A DNA stretch of 64,000 nucleotides, taken from positions 1-64,000 of the forward strand of contig NZ_AQWS01000007.1 of assembly GCF_000375405.1 (NCBI RefSeq). Reading direction: 5' to 3'. Of this stretch, positions 47,075 to 55,513 are shown one piece after another. The stretch is from Bacteroides propionicifaciens DSM 19291 = JCM 14649 (GTDB taxonomy: Bacteria; Bacteroidota; Bacteroidia; Bacteroidales; Bacteroidaceae). Below the pieces are notes generated by a model. That model saw only the letters and a program-made list of their open reading frames with translations, made no database searches and was not told the origin of the DNA. How positions within the stretch are numbered: the first letter of the stretch is position 1; each line of letters starts with the position of its first letter. A program made the translations under genes and the position numbers.

Positions 47075-48481
47075 TTATACGTCTCTTCCTGGTCTAAGTT
47101 GTTCAGCATCGTCGTAAGTTAAAATGGAATTCACTAGCGTAGCGGCAAGATTGCTTCCTCCTTTTCTTCCCTCTACAATGAGTTTCGGAATTGAAGTGAA
47201 AGGTTTTACCATATGCTTCGACTCTTTTACGTTTACAAAGCCAACTGGAGCAGCGATAATGCCTGCTGGGGTAGCTTTTTCTAGTCGGATTAATCGACAT
47301 AGTTCCATTAATGCAGTTGGTGCGTTTCCAAAAGCAAATAACGCGTTGGGATGTTCTTCAACTGCCAAACGGATGCCTGCCTGTGTTCGCGTAATTCCAA
47401 ACTTGGTCGCTAGTTCTGCAACTCGTGGGTCATTGAGATAACACTTTACTTCCACACCTAGACGTTCTAAAGCTCCTTTTCTGACACCAGAGGTAACCAT
47501 GGTAACATCGGTAATAATCTGTTTTATCTTTCCTGAGGCAAATTCGTGATATAGTTTTTCTACAGCTCCTTTATCTACCAATAGGATATTCTCCATATCG
47601 AAATCGGCTGTGGTATGAATGGCGTGCAGTAATGCCCATTTCTTATCAAGTGGAATATCTTTGTTTGCCAACTCACTTTCGATAGTTCTAAAACTCTCCA
47701 TCATGATGCCTTGTCCAATTCCAACACCTTCAGTGGCTTTTTGATGGTAATATCCACGTGGAGTAATAATGTGGTTCTCGAAATTATAAGACTGTGAATT
47801 GCCAATAATAACGATAGTAAACATATCAATCTCTTCTACACTAAACTCGGCAAGCGTAGTTATTTTAATCTCTTGTTCTTCACGCCCAGCTTGACGAACA
47901 TATCCTACAGGGGTATCAGCACTTCTTTCTTCAAGAAATAGCTCGACAAGACGTTGCAGTTGCCAATATCTTCCTTTGCTTTTAGGATTGTAGATTGCAG
48001 TCACAAAGTCCGCACTAGCAGCAGCAATAATTCTCTTTTCAATTGTTGCCCAAGGAGTAAGTAAGTCTGACATAGAGAGTACACAGAAGTCGTGACCAAT
48101 AGGAGCACCCAAAAGTGCAGCTGCTTTCTGGAAAGCACTAATCCCTGGGATTGCTTCAATTTCTATATCACTGTTACGTTCCTTCTTCATTTCGTAGATT
48201 AGCGGAGTCATGCCATAAATTCCAGCATCTCCCGAACTAATCACACATACATTCTTGCCCGATTCAGCTTGAATGAATGCTTCCTCTGCTCGTTGACGCT
48301 CTTTACGCATGCCAGTGTCAATGCACTCGGTGCCTGGTCGAAGGACATGCTCTATAAACTGAAAGTAATATTTGTAGCCTACTACTACATCGGCAAGCTT
48401 TACAGCCTCTAATACAGCTGGAGTAATATCTTCTTTAGAGCCAGGGCCTATGCCGGCTATTATTATTTTTCCTGATGACAT
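47075..48481 (-). CDS. cbiHC: CbiH-CbiC fusion: cobalt-precorrin-3B C17-methyltransferase and precorrin-8X methylmutase
   Basis: A 468-residue bifunctional protein. Residues 1-245 are the CbiH/CobJ methylase (IIIAGIGPGSKEDITPAVLEA; VCVISSGDAGIYGMTPLIYE; EAIPGISAFQKAAALLGAPIGHDFC). Residues about 262-468 are CbiC/CobH methylmutase, with the catalytic His in LLHAIHTTADFDMEN, ITDVTMVTSGVRKGALERLG and PAGIIAAPVGFVNVKESK. The two steps are far apart in the pathway (ring contraction versus final methyl migration), so the fusion is organisational, not sequential channelling. Confidence 0.95.
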   Translation of the reverse strand: MSSGKIIIAGIGPGSKEDITPAVLEAVKLADVVVGYKYYFQFIEHVLRPGTECIDTGMRKERQRAEEAFIQAESGKNVCVISSGDAGIYGMTPLIYEMKKERNSDIEIEAIPGISAFQKAAALLGAPIGHDFCVLSMSDLLTPWATIEKRIIAAASADFVTAIYNPKSKGRYWQLQRLVELFLEERSADTPVGYVRQAGREEQEIKITTLAEFSVEEIDMFTIVIIGNSQSYNFENHIITPRGYYHQKATEGVGIGQGIMMESFRTIESELANKDIPLDKKWALLHAIHTTADFDMENILLVDKGAVEKLYHEFASGKIKQIITDVTMVTSGVRKGALERLGVEVKCYLNDPRVAELATKFGITRTQAGIRLAVEEHPNALFAFGNAPTALMELCRLIRLEKATPAGIIAAPVGFVNVKESKHMVKPFTSIPKLIVEGRKGGSNLAATLVNSILTYDDAEQLRPGRDV

Positions 48482-48487
48482 TTCTTC

Positions 48488-49945
48488 TTATTTCTTTTTG
48501 TTGTTAATTTTTCTTTTTAAGTATCGTACACTGAGCACAACTCCAGTACCACTGACGGCTATACATCCTAAAGATAATCCCCATACTACAATTGTCCAAA
48601 GAACGGGTCGATCCATAAGCCACTTAATATGTGCATAGTGGAAAGCATTGAATAGCCATTTCCGTACAACACGGTTATCATTCATGTGTTTAAAATAGCC
48701 TGTTTCGGGGCTAATGTAATATGAATCATTATCGGGACTTTCAACTTTAACCTTATAAACTGGTAGAGGAAGTTCTCTTTTCCAAGGTAGATAATACTCT
48801 TCGTAATTGTTAATTAATTCTATGGAAAATTTAGTCTCTGGCCCATGAATGCTTCTGATAGCTTGTTCAATAGTTGACTGCGATAAGTATAGTTTTTCAA
48901 TTGTTTGGTTTGATGCATCGATATAAAGTTCAATATCGTCTACAACGATTTCGTAGTAGGGAGTGTCTTGGAAATAGTTCCACTTTAACTGTTTGATATT
49001 GGGATAGCTCGATATGATTTCTCTGTAGTCAAGTTTAAAGTCTATTGGGGAGATTGCTGTACCCTTAATCTTCTTGGTAATGTTTTGTTTGTTATGCGTC
49101 TTTACGAGCCATTGAGGGGTCTTTTGGAGTGCCATCATCCCACTAATCGACCAGCTTAGTAAAAATAGGCCAAATGCAAGCCCCAAAATATGGTGCCATT
49201 TGTAATTGAATTTAGCGTAAGGTGATTCTAGTTTCCCTTTGCGTTTATATCGTTTGATTAAAGCTCTTAGCCCTAAAATAATCCCTGATAACGTTGCCAT
49301 AAAACAAAGTGTTGCCAAGATGGTGAGGGTTGAAATCCAAACATTCGTATGCTCACGTAGAGCTGGGATATAAAACTTGTGAGGTATGGAGCCTAGATAG
49401 GCCCAAACTCGCTGTGAGCGAGTTGTGAATTGTTGAACCTCTCCAGTCTTAGAGGAGAGGTAAAGTTGATGATCTTTAGCATCATCAAAGTGTATCTTGT
49501 AGAGCGGAAGCTCTTTAAGGTATTTGGTATACATCACCCAGATATCTCGCTTTTGTAGTGTGTCAATTTTAGCTATAGATGCCTTTGACCATTTAGCTGC
49601 AATGCGTTGAAGCTTATCGAGTGTTATGGATGCTGAAATAGGTTGCAGTATAGCACTTATATGCTCAACTCCCTTAGAAGAGGTCAGTGTAAATACGGTT
49701 TGATCTTGGTATTGATTGAGCTGCTGAAGTTTAGTTTTGTCGGATTGTGCAGCATTGATAACCTGAGAAATAGGGGGATATTTGTCAGCTTTTAAGATCT
49801 CTCGATTATGGTTTCTTTTATCCTTGTTTACATCTGGGAAAGAGTGGTAAACCAGTACCAAACCTGTTATAAACCACATTAGAAACAGTAGACTAACTAC
49901 TGTTCCTAATAGGCTATGTGTACTATGTAATATTCTTTTTAGCAT
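48488..49945 (-). CDS. PepSY-associated membrane protein in the cobalamin operon
   Basis: A 485-residue protein with four helices: about 8-35 (SLLGTVVSLLFLMWFITGLV), 215-240, 265-290 (ILGLAFGLFLLSWSISGMM) and 455-478. Long extracytoplasmic loops contain PepSY-type segments (YKVKVESPDNDSYYISPETG; YKIHFDDAKDHQLYLSSKTG). The layout matches PepSY_TM/PiuB-like proteins, some of which reduce iron-siderophores in the periplasm. Conserved His residues near the helices (HSLLG, HHILGL, HYAHIKW) could bind haem. Its position between cbiK and cbiHC, 6 and 4 bases away, under the cobalamin riboswitch, suggests a role in corrinoid or cobalt handling. Function unproven. Confidence 0.8.
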   Translation of the reverse strand: MLKRILHSTHSLLGTVVSLLFLMWFITGLVLVYHSFPDVNKDKRNHNREILKADKYPPISQVINAAQSDKTKLQQLNQYQDQTVFTLTSSKGVEHISAILQPISASITLDKLQRIAAKWSKASIAKIDTLQKRDIWVMYTKYLKELPLYKIHFDDAKDHQLYLSSKTGEVQQFTTRSQRVWAYLGSIPHKFYIPALREHTNVWISTLTILATLCFMATLSGIILGLRALIKRYKRKGKLESPYAKFNYKWHHILGLAFGLFLLSWSISGMMALQKTPQWLVKTHNKQNITKKIKGTAISPIDFKLDYREIISSYPNIKQLKWNYFQDTPYYEIVVDDIELYIDASNQTIEKLYLSQSTIEQAIRSIHGPETKFSIELINNYEEYYLPWKRELPLPVYKVKVESPDNDSYYISPETGYFKHMNDNRVVRKWLFNAFHYAHIKWLMDRPVLWTIVVWGLSLGCIAVSGTGVVLSVRYLKRKINNKKK

Positions 49946-49949
49946 TGAC

Positions 49950-50876
49950 TTACTTCATTACTTCTCCAGTGACTTCGTAGATTGCTTTCTTAGCTAAAAT
50001 CTCTCTTTTCTTGTGATGAAGCATAAATTCTATATGGTCAAGATAAATATCTTGGATTCTTCTGTTTTCTCCTAAGCCTTGAAGCAGGGCACTGACATTG
50101 TATCCTTCGGCTTCAAGTTCTTCTTTCCACTCACCAGCGATATCGTTTTTAGCGTGGTCGCCTGCAACAAACATAAAAGGGATTAGTGTGACCTCCTTAG
50201 TTTTTAGTTCTTCTAGTTGATTTAGTGCATTCTTGAAAGTGGGATATCCTTCGATAGTACCCACGATGCAGTTCTTATGACCTTTGGCTTTGAGCATATA
50301 ATCCATCATAGCATATTGTGCTGTAGTGGGGTCATAAGTTCCGTGACCAACGAATAAGTAAGCTTTGTTTGCATCAAGGTTTCGGGTAAGCACTTCTACT
50401 ACTTTTTCGTAATCTTCGGGCTCATACAATAAGGGGTTACCAACTCTTATATCTTTAAACTGAGCCGATTTTGCTGCTACATTTTTATTGAGTGACTCCA
50501 TCTCTACACCATCAATTATTTTGGTAGGCTGTAGTAAGACATGAGTATAACCTTGTTCGAGTAGTTCGTTTAGTAGTTGTTCGGGGTTATGTTTTACAAT
50601 TCCTTTATCTCCAAGTCGTTTAATAATAATACGAGAAGTGTAGGCTTCGAAAAAGTCGAGTTTACTGTACTTGCTTTTAGCACGCTCGTTGAGAGCATCG
50701 ATAGTCTTTACTCGTGTGTCGTTGTGAGTCGTGCCAAAGTGAACCATAACTAAAGCGGCTTTGTCGCCAGGCTTCATACCTTTAAAAAAATCGCTGTGAT
50801 CATAGTTACCACCACCATGGGCATAGCTAAATGCAGATATAAACATTACTATAATACCCAGTATCGTTCTGTTCAT
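49950..50876 (-). CDS. cbiK: CbiK-type cobaltochelatase with signal peptide (predicted periplasmic)
   Basis: A 308-residue class-II chelatase. The N-terminus RTILGIIVMFISAFSYAHGG is a cleavable signal peptide, with predicted cleavage after SYA, leaving a His-rich start (HGGGNYDHSD). The CbiK fold is shown by LVMVHFGTTHNDTRVKTID, EAYTSRIIIKRLGDKG, YLFVGHGTYDPTTAQYAMMD with one metal His, and PFMFVAGDHAKNDIAGEW with the second. CbiK inserts cobalt into sirohydrochlorin, normally in the cytoplasm; periplasmic forms are known in Desulfovibrio. It lies between btuB and the PepSY gene. No cytoplasmic chelatase is seen in this window, so either this one serves the pathway before export or it has another task. 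Confidence 0.88.
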   Translation of the reverse strand: MNRTILGIIVMFISAFSYAHGGGNYDHSDFFKGMKPGDKAALVMVHFGTTHNDTRVKTIDALNERAKSKYSKLDFFEAYTSRIIIKRLGDKGIVKHNPEQLLNELLEQGYTHVLLQPTKIIDGVEMESLNKNVAAKSAQFKDIRVGNPLLYEPEDYEKVVEVLTRNLDANKAYLFVGHGTYDPTTAQYAMMDYMLKAKGHKNCIVGTIEGYPTFKNALNQLEELKTKEVTLIPFMFVAGDHAKNDIAGEWKEELEAEGYNVSALLQGLGENRRIQDIYLDHIEFMLHHKKREILAKKAIYEVTGEVMK

Positions 50877-50883
50877 AGTTAAG

Positions 50884-53094
50884 TTATTTGTTAAGTTTTA
50901 GTGTTAGGCTAGCAAAAAAAGATCTGCCTGGAGATGTTGTTGCATATCTCATTAGAAAAGGCTTTGTGTCTCTGAAATTGAAAACATTGTCAACTCCAAC
51001 CGATAGTGTAGGCGTGAAATGCTTTATGCCTTTGATGGTATGTGTTGTGATTATGTTCCACAAGCTATAGGCTCTGGCATTCATGTTTTCGTAAAATGCA
51101 CTTGACTGTAGGTGCCCATTGAAGTTTACATTCAGTTTGTATTTTTCCCAATGCTTGGCGTAATTCATATTAACCGATCCTGTGTGTCTGCTAGAACCAT
51201 TTAGGTACTTATCTCTTACGTCAGGATTTTTACTTGGGTTCATATTACGTGCGTCCAAATAACTGTAATTAATACCTAGACTTAGATCACTGATTAATAG
51301 TGCTTGTATTCCCAAATCAAAACCCCGTGAACGTGCACGATTCAAGTTTTGATATTGGTAGTGATTTGAATCTCCCTCGTGAGGATATTGCTCATCAACA
51401 CTCACACGTTGGATTATATCATCGATAAAGGTGATAAAGGTTGAGGCTGATATGGTGAAGTATTTATTAAAATACTCTGTGCTAAAAGTAAATGAGTTTG
51501 ATTTCTCGGGCTTTAGGTTGGGGTTTGAATGGTTAACCGTGCCGCCACCCATACCTTCATTATTATAGTATAGCTCCATTAGGTCGGGAGCTCTAAAACC
51601 TCCAGCATACGATAGGCGCACATTAAAGTGTTCCCATGCATACATAGTCGATAAACTAGGAACGAATCTATTTTTAAACTCTTTGTGATGTAAAGCTCTA
51701 AAACCTGCAATAACTGAGAGAGATTTAAAAAACTTCATCTCATCTTGAGCATAGAGTGATAGGGTATAAGCAGACTTTGAATGATCTAGCTTTTCAGGAT
51801 TTTTAAGGTAGTCGTTGGTGAAATTAATTCCTGTGCTCAGTTTATGGTTACCCAGTCTGAAAGCCCCCTTAAGGTCGGTATTACTATAGCGTTGGCGCTT
51901 GGATAGTGTAGACTCGCCTGCTAATATTTTTTTGTCGTCTTTGAAATAGTCTTTTTCATACTCATAATTATCGAAATAAGTATTCAGACTGATACTACCA
52001 AGCTTTTTGGGTAAACGGTAGATTGCTCCAGCACCAACATTATAGTCTTTGTAGTGCATATTGTATTTGTAGCTGGGCACCTGTTGTTTTCTCTTTTGCT
52101 TTTTGTTGTAATAAGTCCCTGTAGCATTAAACGTTAACTTAGGAATGGGAGTAAAGGTGAATTTTTGACGAACATTATCTGAGTAATATCCTGTTACAGC
52201 TTGTTTGTCTGTTGGTTTTACTTGTGGTGTTCCATCGCTATTCCACTTTTTAGTCCACTCGTATGGGCTAAGTTGCCAACCATCTGTTTGTCTGCGTTGG
52301 TAGCTAGTCTGAGAGGTGAATTTCTTGTTTTTTATCTCAACAACCGATGAACTGAAGAATTGGCCTTTGCGAGATATCTTATTTGTTGTTGTTACACTGA
52401 TATCATCTGTGGGGTTTTGTGTAATGATATTGATTACACCTCCCATAGCTTCTGACCCATAAAGAGCCGAAGCCGATCCACGAACCACTTCAATACGTTT
52501 GATTTTACTCATGTCGAGTCGCTCAATATCGGTCTGACCACTGGTATCTCCATTAAGTTTATTACCATCAACAAGAATTAGGATGTTTCTACCACTAAAT
52601 CCACTAGCTACAATACCATGGCTTTCACTATAGGTAATTGATGAGTTCATGTTGCGAAGAATATCTTCGAGTGAGGTACTTCCTGAGTTGATAATTTCTT
52701 TCTGTGTGAATACTTGGGTGTGGATAGGAGAGTCTTTGAGATAACTGTGAGTACCCGTTCCGGTAACTACGACCTCCGATAGTTTGAAGGGTTTGTCTAG
52801 TAGTGTGATTTTAAGGTTGTTTTTGTTCTTGATTTTGTCAATCTCAATGCTTGTGTCCATAGCGCTGAGGGCAAAGACTTTCAGAATTTGATTCTCGCTC
52901 TCTTTATAGTGGAGAATAAAAACGCCTTCTTCGTTGGATGTCGTACCAAAAGGAGTTCCTTCAATTGCAACTGTTGCATGACTGACTGGATAGCCTTTTT
53001 CGTTCTTCAAGGTGCCCTTGATTTGATTCTGTGCACATAATAGGTTTAATGAACTGCATAGAAATACAGTTATCACCAATAATGTCTTTTTCAT
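50884..53094 (-). CDS. btuB: TonB-dependent outer-membrane corrinoid receptor, BtuB-like
   Basis: A 736-residue receptor. The start is set at ATG 53094, giving a signal peptide (MKKTLLVITVFLCSSLNLLC). The reading frame extends 174 bases further, but that stretch is the riboswitch. A CarboxypepD_reg-like domain (about 25-100, IKGTLKNEKGYPVSHATVAI) precedes the plug (about 120-225; IINSGSTSLEDILRNMNSSI, VRGSASALYGSEAMGGVINI) and a 22-strand barrel ending in RSFFASLTLKLNK. Riboswitch control and its neighbours support cobalamin or another corrinoid as substrate. It heads the 13-gene minus operon. Confidence 0.92.
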   Translation of the reverse strand: MKKTLLVITVFLCSSLNLLCAQNQIKGTLKNEKGYPVSHATVAIEGTPFGTTSNEEGVFILHYKESENQILKVFALSAMDTSIEIDKIKNKNNLKITLLDKPFKLSEVVVTGTGTHSYLKDSPIHTQVFTQKEIINSGSTSLEDILRNMNSSITYSESHGIVASGFSGRNILILVDGNKLNGDTSGQTDIERLDMSKIKRIEVVRGSASALYGSEAMGGVINIITQNPTDDISVTTTNKISRKGQFFSSSVVEIKNKKFTSQTSYQRRQTDGWQLSPYEWTKKWNSDGTPQVKPTDKQAVTGYYSDNVRQKFTFTPIPKLTFNATGTYYNKKQKRKQQVPSYKYNMHYKDYNVGAGAIYRLPKKLGSISLNTYFDNYEYEKDYFKDDKKILAGESTLSKRQRYSNTDLKGAFRLGNHKLSTGINFTNDYLKNPEKLDHSKSAYTLSLYAQDEMKFFKSLSVIAGFRALHHKEFKNRFVPSLSTMYAWEHFNVRLSYAGGFRAPDLMELYYNNEGMGGGTVNHSNPNLKPEKSNSFTFSTEYFNKYFTISASTFITFIDDIIQRVSVDEQYPHEGDSNHYQYQNLNRARSRGFDLGIQALLISDLSLGINYSYLDARNMNPSKNPDVRDKYLNGSSRHTGSVNMNYAKHWEKYKLNVNFNGHLQSSAFYENMNARAYSLWNIITTHTIKGIKHFTPTLSVGVDNVFNFRDTKPFLMRYATTSPGRSFFASLTLKLNK

Positions 53095-53154
53095 TAGAGT
53101 TTTGTCTAAAAAGATGATTAATCTATCCTTAGCCACGAGGATAATTATTGTTTG

Positions 53155-53336
53155 TATGCTAGGCAGGTTTCCTGACTTGTTCCATTTAAAAAGCCTTCCC
53201 TTTCTGATTAGTGAAAAGTGGCAAAAGTTTCTTTTAAATGTTTTACTTGAACTTACAGTAGCGGGCACTGTTCCGGACTTTAACCGAATTCCCTTTTATG
53301 CTTAAATTGAAAAATTAAAACATCACCTAAGCGTAG
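53155..53336 (-). promoter_or_regulatory. Cobalamin riboswitch controlling the btuB-cbiK-...-cobC operon
   Basis: Read on the minus strand, the elements occur in order: GGTGATG, AAAAGGGAATTCGGT, AGTCCGGAACAGTGCCCGC, the core GCTACTGTAAG, CACT, GGGAAGGC, and the B12 box AAGTCAGGAAACCTGCC (53162-53178). This is a class-I cobalamin riboswitch, independent of the one at 31786. It is followed by about 65 bases of leader before btuB, containing a small hairpin (TATCC...GGATA). Expected to repress the operon when adenosylcobalamin is high. Confidence 0.95.
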
Positions 53337-53344
53337 CAAAGGTA
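53337..53344 (-). promoter_or_regulatory. Candidate -7 element of the btuB operon
   Basis: The minus strand reads TACCTTTG, a match to TAnnTTTG, directly before the riboswitch, so the transcript would begin at the aptamer. An identical octamer occurs on the opposite strand at 53398-53405. Confidence 0.5.
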
Positions 53345-53397
53345 GGAAAAAATTAAAATATAGTTAAACAATTATTTTTATTTTTTGACTAAGAAGA

Positions 53398-53405
53398 TAC
53401 CTTTG
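53398..53405 (+). promoter_or_regulatory. Candidate -7 element of cbiA
   Basis: TACCTTTG lies 23 bases before the cbiA ATG. The implied leader is too short for a riboswitch, so cbiA and the adenosyltransferase gene seem to escape the cobalamin control that governs the rest of the locus. Confidence 0.45.
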
Positions 53406-53428
53406 TAGAGAGTTTAGCACTATAATTA

Positions 53429-54742
53429 ATGAAAACGCTCATGAGAAAGTCGAAATTTATGATTGCTGCTGCCAATTCGGGGGCAGGCAAAACAACCCTG
53501 ACCTTAGGATTGCTCAAAGCATTGAGTGATATGGGTTTGAATGTACAGCCATTTAAGTGTGGTCCCGACTATATTGATACTCTTCTTCACACTTGGGCTT
53601 GTGAGAACCCTTCTATAAACTTAGATTTATTTATGTCTTCAACTGCTCATTTGAACCATCTATTTGCAAAGTATGGAGGTATGGCTGATGTTTCGGTTGT
53701 GGAAGGTGTTATGGGCTTGTTTGACGGTTATAATAAAATGGAGGGTAGTGCTGCTGCTGTGAGTAAGTCACTTGATCTTCCCGTCCTACTCGTTGTTAAT
53801 GCGCAAGCTAGTGCTTATTCTGTTGCTGCTTTACTCTATGGATTTAAGAATTTTGATCCTCAAGTCAATGTAAAGGGAGTTATCTTTAATTGTGTAGGCT
53901 CTGAAAGTCATTATTCTTATCTGAAAGATGCTTGTCTTGATGTTGGCCTTGAACCTCTAGGATACTTGCCTAAGGATATTGAGTTTGAGATTCCTTCACG
54001 TCATTTAGGTCTGAATACTGAGGATAGAGAGAAGATAGATAACACATTGTCTCATCTTTCAACCAGAATCCGAGAGCAGATTAATATTGAACGTTTGTTG
54101 GAACTCACTCAAGTTGATGAGTTGCCCGTAATGAATCAAGAAGAACAGATCGAAGGTTCTGCACGTCTCAAAATAGCCGTGGCTAGGGATAGGGCATTCA
54201 GCTTTATGTATCATGAGAATATTGAGAGCTTCAAAAGCATAGGTGATGTTGAGTATTTTAGTCCACTTCAGGATACTAGTCTACCACAAGCCGACTTGGT
54301 TTATTTACCAGGAGGATATCCTGAGGTTTTTGCCGAAAAGTTGAGCCGAAATAGATCTATGCAGCAAAGTATTAGAAATTATGTCGAATGTGGAGGACGA
54401 TTGCTGGCCGAATGTGGAGGTATGATGTACCTAACAAACTCGATAACCGATGAACAGGGTAGAAATTGGCCTATGGTTGGTTTATTCGACGCAGATTGCA
54501 GTATGGAGAAGATGAAACTCAGTTTAGGTTACCGTTACTTTGATTATAAGGATATACGTTTTTATGGGCATGAGTTTCACTACTCACAAATGGATAGTAG
54601 TAATGTAAGTAGCGAAGTGCAGCAATATGGAGCAAGGAATCAACCTGTTGTAACTAAATTAATGCGCTACAAAAATGTTATAGCAGGCTACACTCATCTC
54701 TACTGGGCTGACAAAGCTAACTGGCTATCTATATTTGATTAA
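53429..54742 (+). CDS. cbiA: Cobyrinic acid a,c-diamide synthase
   Basis: A 437-residue glutamine amidotransferase. The N-terminal ATP site reads MIAAANSGAGKTTLTLGLLK, followed by KCGPDYIDTLLHTWA and VEGVMGLFDGYN. The glutaminase half carries the Cys in RLLAECGGMMYLTNSI and the conserved GLFDADCSMEKMKLSLGYR segment. It amidates the a and c side chains. ATG 53441 is an alternative start that removes four residues. It is divergent from btuB and followed after 18 bases by the adenosyltransferase gene. Confidence 0.95.
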   Translation: MKTLMRKSKFMIAAANSGAGKTTLTLGLLKALSDMGLNVQPFKCGPDYIDTLLHTWACENPSINLDLFMSSTAHLNHLFAKYGGMADVSVVEGVMGLFDGYNKMEGSAAAVSKSLDLPVLLVVNAQASAYSVAALLYGFKNFDPQVNVKGVIFNCVGSESHYSYLKDACLDVGLEPLGYLPKDIEFEIPSRHLGLNTEDREKIDNTLSHLSTRIREQINIERLLELTQVDELPVMNQEEQIEGSARLKIAVARDRAFSFMYHENIESFKSIGDVEYFSPLQDTSLPQADLVYLPGGYPEVFAEKLSRNRSMQQSIRNYVECGGRLLAECGGMMYLTNSITDEQGRNWPMVGLFDADCSMEKMKLSLGYRYFDYKDIRFYGHEFHYSQMDSSNVSSEVQQYGARNQPVVTKLMRYKNVIAGYTHLYWADKANWLSIFD

Positions 54743-54760
54743 TCTTAATAATTTAATTTT

Positions 54761-55336
54761 ATGGCAGTAAGAATATATACAAAAGGTGGTGATAAAGGAA
54801 TGACGGGGCTTCACGGAGGACAGCGTGTTCCTAAAGACGATCTTCGGATTGAAACCATTGGTTCGCTCGATGAATTTAATAGTTTGCTGGGTGTAGTTCG
54901 TTCATTTATGAAAGAGGATGATGCTCGCCACGATATATTTTATCGAATTCAAAAAGAGTTGATGGTCGTGATGTCGTTAGTGGCTACTCGCTCTATTGAT
55001 CGTGATAAGAATCCCAACAAATTCGATGAAACTATTGTACAATTTTGTGAGGCTAAAATTGATGAAATTGTAGAGGCTATGCCCGAGAATGAATATTTTG
55101 TTTTGCCTGGTGGTAATCTTATCTCTTCGCATCTGCATTGGGCTAGAACCGTTGTACGCAAGAGTGAACGACGAATGTGGACACTCAATAACGAAGATGA
55201 GTTACCTGAAATGGTTTTGAAATTTGTAAATCGATTATCAGACTTACTATTTGTTATGGCACGACAAGAGATGTTAAATTCTGGGCGAGATGAAGAGAAA
55301 TGGCATAAATTTCTTTACAAAAAGAAGAGAAAATAG
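54761..55336 (+). CDS. Cob(I)yrinic acid a,c-diamide adenosyltransferase, PduO type
   Basis: A 191-residue trimeric ATP:cob(I)alamin adenosyltransferase. The N-terminal RIYTKGGDKGMTGLHGGQRVPK is the family's ATP loop, DDLRIETIGSLDEFNSLLGV follows, and the C-terminal VRKSERRMWTLNNEDEL and LKFVNRLSDLLFVMARQE carry the conserved Arg and Asn-Arg-Leu-Ser-Asp motif. It transfers the 5'-deoxyadenosyl group to Co(I). It forms a two-gene unit with cbiA. The 177 bases downstream hold no gene. Confidence 0.95.
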   Translation: MAVRIYTKGGDKGMTGLHGGQRVPKDDLRIETIGSLDEFNSLLGVVRSFMKEDDARHDIFYRIQKELMVVMSLVATRSIDRDKNPNKFDETIVQFCEAKIDEIVEAMPENEYFVLPGGNLISSHLHWARTVVRKSERRMWTLNNEDELPEMVLKFVNRLSDLLFVMARQEMLNSGRDEEKWHKFLYKKKRK

Positions 55337-55513
55337 AGTTCGTAATTAGCTCGTACCAGTGATAGACAGTCTGATTAGCATGTTTGTTTACTCCTTAGGG
55401 TAGTAATTATGCTGTTTATATTTTTATAATACTATATATTAGCAAGAAGCAGTTTATTATGCTTTTATTTGTGCAGAAATATTATAAACAACGCGATTAG
55501 TTATTTTCAAGTT

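Noticed and set aside
47124-47441. 105-codon plus-strand frame within cbiHC
   Set aside because: Antisense to the CbiC catalytic region; no supporting features.
53095-53268. N-terminal extension of btuB by 58 codons
   Set aside because: This stretch is the cobalamin riboswitch and leader; the protein starts with a good signal peptide at 53094.
53102-53305. Plus-strand frame of 67 codons opposite the btuB leader
   Set aside because: It lies over the complement of the riboswitch and has no conserved protein features.
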